A stretch of DNA of 64,000 nucleotides from Rhizobium sp. S152. GTDB lineage: Bacteria; Pseudomonadota; Alphaproteobacteria; Rhizobiales; Rhizobiaceae. The stretch is taken from NCBI RefSeq assembly GCF_030380735.1, contig NZ_JAUDRZ010000008.1:496001-560000 (forward strand), given 5' to 3'. Position 1 is the stretch's first letter. Each line of letters begins with the position of its first letter. Shown in pieces: positions 62,864 to 64,000 of the stretch. The translations under genes were made by a program, and so were the position numbers. Below the pieces are notes generated by a model. The model worked only from the letters and a program-made list of their open reading frames with translations. It was not told the origin of the DNA and did not search any database.

Positions 62864-63763
62864 TCAGCTGCCCTTGCGCATCGCGGCGGAGATCTGGTCG
62901 ACATTGTAGCGGAACATCTTCTCGTAGGTGGATGCCGGACCCTTGGCGTCGGAGAGCGATTCCACATAGAGCTCGCCGCCGGGCTCGGCCCCCGTTGCCT
63001 TGGCGATCTGCTTGACGAGGCGCGGATCGTTGGAGTTCTCGAAGAAATAGGTCTTCACGTGCTCGGCCTTGATCTGCTCGATCAGCTTGGCGACTTCGGC
63101 GGCAGAGGCCTCGCTTTCGGTGGAAACGCCGAGCGGCGCCAGGAAGCTCACATGATACTCCCGGCCGAAATAGCCGAAGGCATCATGGCTGGTCAGCACC
63201 TTGCGGTGGTCATCGGGGATATTCGCGAACTTCGTCTTGGCATAGGCGTCCATTTCGTCGAGCTTCTTCGTATACGCCTCGGCATTGGCCTTGAACGCCG
63301 CCGCATCGTCAGGATCGGCAGCCGACAACGCCTTCTCGATGTTGGCGACCCAGACCTTGACGCTGACGGGGCTGTTCCACACATGCGGATCTGTCACCGT
63401 CTGCCCGTCCTCTTCCATGGTGCGGGTCTTCACGCCCTCGGAGACGGTCACCGGCGTGCCCTTGTAGCCGGATGCCGAGATCAGCCGGTCCATCCAGCCC
63501 TCAAGCCCTTCGCCGCTGACGAAAGTGACCTTCGCTGCCTTCAGGTTCTTGGCGTCGGTCGGCGACGGCTCGAATTCATGGGGGTCGCCGTTCGGCCCGA
63601 CGAGGCTCTTTACCTCGACATGGTCGCCACCAACCTGTTTGACCACATCGGCCAGAACGGTGAACGAGGCCACGACATGAAGCGTTTCGGCCGAGGCCGG
63701 CATGGCCGAGAAGGCCATCAGCGCGGGAAGCGAGGCGGCAATAAGCAATCTTCTATGGGGCAT
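62864..63763 (-). CDS. Metal ABC transporter substrate-binding protein (Zn/Mn cluster)
   Basis: A 299-aa periplasmic protein of the cluster A-I family. Signal peptide 1-25 ends ASAE. Metal ligands are probably the His in GDPHEFEPSPTD, the His in DPHVWNSP, the Glu in TESEASAAEVA and the Asp in ENSNDPRL. No His-rich loop is present between the first strands, so it is an AztC/SitA-like rather than ZnuA-like form. It is encoded after the permease on the same strand, so the gene order is permease then binding protein. The metal could be Zn or Mn. The start at 63763 is MPHRRLLIAAS. Confidence 0.88.
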   Translation of the reverse strand: MPHRRLLIAASLPALMAFSAMPASAETLHVVASFTVLADVVKQVGGDHVEVKSLVGPNGDPHEFEPSPTDAKNLKAAKVTFVSGEGLEGWMDRLISASGYKGTPVTVSEGVKTRTMEEDGQTVTDPHVWNSPVSVKVWVANIEKALSAADPDDAAAFKANAEAYTKKLDEMDAYAKTKFANIPDDHRKVLTSHDAFGYFGREYHVSFLAPLGVSTESEASAAEVAKLIEQIKAEHVKTYFFENSNDPRLVKQIAKATGAEPGGELYVESLSDAKGPASTYEKMFRYNVDQISAAMRKGS

Positions 63764-63779
63764 AGAAGGGATCCTTTGG

Positions 63780-64000
63780 TTAGCCCTTGAGATGGGCGCG
63801 GGGGAAAAGTCGCCGGGCAAGGCCCGACGGTGCGAAAAAGATGGAAAAGCTGTAGATCGCCGCCGCCGTCATGATGATCGTCGGCCCTGAGGCGAGCTCG
63901 AAATGGTAGGAGGCTATCAGCCCGAAATAGCCGGATGCCGCGGCACTCAAGGCCGCCACCAGCATCATCGAGGGCAGGCTGCGCGACCAGAGCTGCGCGA
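63780..64000 (-). CDS. Metal ABC transporter permease, 3' end only
   Basis: The C-terminal 73 or so residues of a metal ABC transporter permease, the rest lying beyond the window edge. Visible is LWSRSLPSMMLVAALSAAASGYFGLIASYHFELASG, with two membrane helices and the ending RLFPRAHLKG. It is 16 nt upstream of the substrate-binding protein gene, so the same operon. Confidence 0.85.
   Translation of the reverse strand, partial: AQLWSRSLPSMMLVAALSAAASGYFGLIASYHFELASGPTIIMTAAAIYSFSIFFAPSGLARRLFPRAHLKG

Overview
The window is chromosomal DNA of a GC-rich alphaproteobacterium, almost certainly Rhizobiaceae (Rhizobium sensu lato). Evidence: a complete aa3 cytochrome oxidase cluster in rhizobial order (tldD, ialB-like, coxB, coxA, ctaB, a tiny coxF, ctaG, coxC, DUF983, SURF1, ispH, thrB, rnhA), a bioMNY operon, RT0821/Lpp0805, BA14K, DUF995 and DUF1344 proteins, and two GC-rich hairpin repeats of a kind common between rhizobial genes. 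No rRNA, tRNA, CRISPR array, transposase or integrase was found.

Layout. 0-5 kb: an unknown protein, a Rieske oxygenase of the glycine-betaine/stachydrine demethylase type, a GH25 lysozyme, a BA14K-like exported protein and a CorA transporter. 5-13 kb: acyl-CoA dehydrogenase and enoyl-CoA hydratase, chemoreceptor 1, a divergent ridA/TetR pair with three tandem operators, then rlmD and tlyA. 13.5-19 kb: chemoreceptor 2 (with CheR-tether pentapeptide), a MarR/SnoaL pair, a His/Arg-rich exported protein, a K+ channel and a Ca2+/H+ exchanger. 19-24 kb: dxs, pirin, a TumE-like toxin/antitoxin pair, xseB and a histone-deacetylase-like amidohydrolase. 24-28 kb: thioesterase, bioMNY, YcaQ-like glycosylase and KTSC protein. 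28-39 kb: core metabolism on the minus strand (aroC-ribB, a large GGDEF/EAL protein, phosphatase, fabI, DnaJ-like protein) plus pdxH and a polysaccharide deacetylase. 39-44 kb: a PBP with SPOR domain, MazG, GNAT, tldD and IalB. 44-58 kb: the cytochrome oxidase cluster, interrupted after coxC by about 4.7 kb of accessory genes, then ispH-thrB-rnhA and a YkgJ protein. 58-64 kb: AEC exporter/LysR pair, GNAT, glutathione-independent formaldehyde dehydrogenase, Dabb protein, and the end of a Zn/Mn ABC transporter operon that runs off the right edge.

How the genes work together. coxB-coxA-ctaB-coxF-ctaG-coxC-DUF983-SURF1 encode the subunits, heme farnesylation, copper insertion and assembly of one terminal oxidase. 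dxs and ispH are the first and last enzymes of the MEP isoprenoid route, which feeds the farnesyl chain of heme O made by CtaB. tlyA, rlmD and dxs, with xseB, look like an ancestral rhizobial block opened by two accessory insertions.

Most notable observations: (i) a partial, about 95% identical second copy of the coxC 3' end and its terminator at 51.66-51.81 kb, 2.2 kb downstream of the intact gene, bracketing a LuxR-type regulator and a DUF995 gene and abutting a hairpin at its left junction; (ii) three inverted repeats CATACG-N3-CGTATG between ridA and its TetR regulator, one inside a good minus-strand promoter; (iii) a palindrome in front of the acyl-CoA dehydrogenase operon; (iv) a His/Asp-rich N-terminus on CoxA. 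I found no gene cluster that I would call a wholly new biological system. Most of the window is conserved rhizobial core genome with small accessory insertions.
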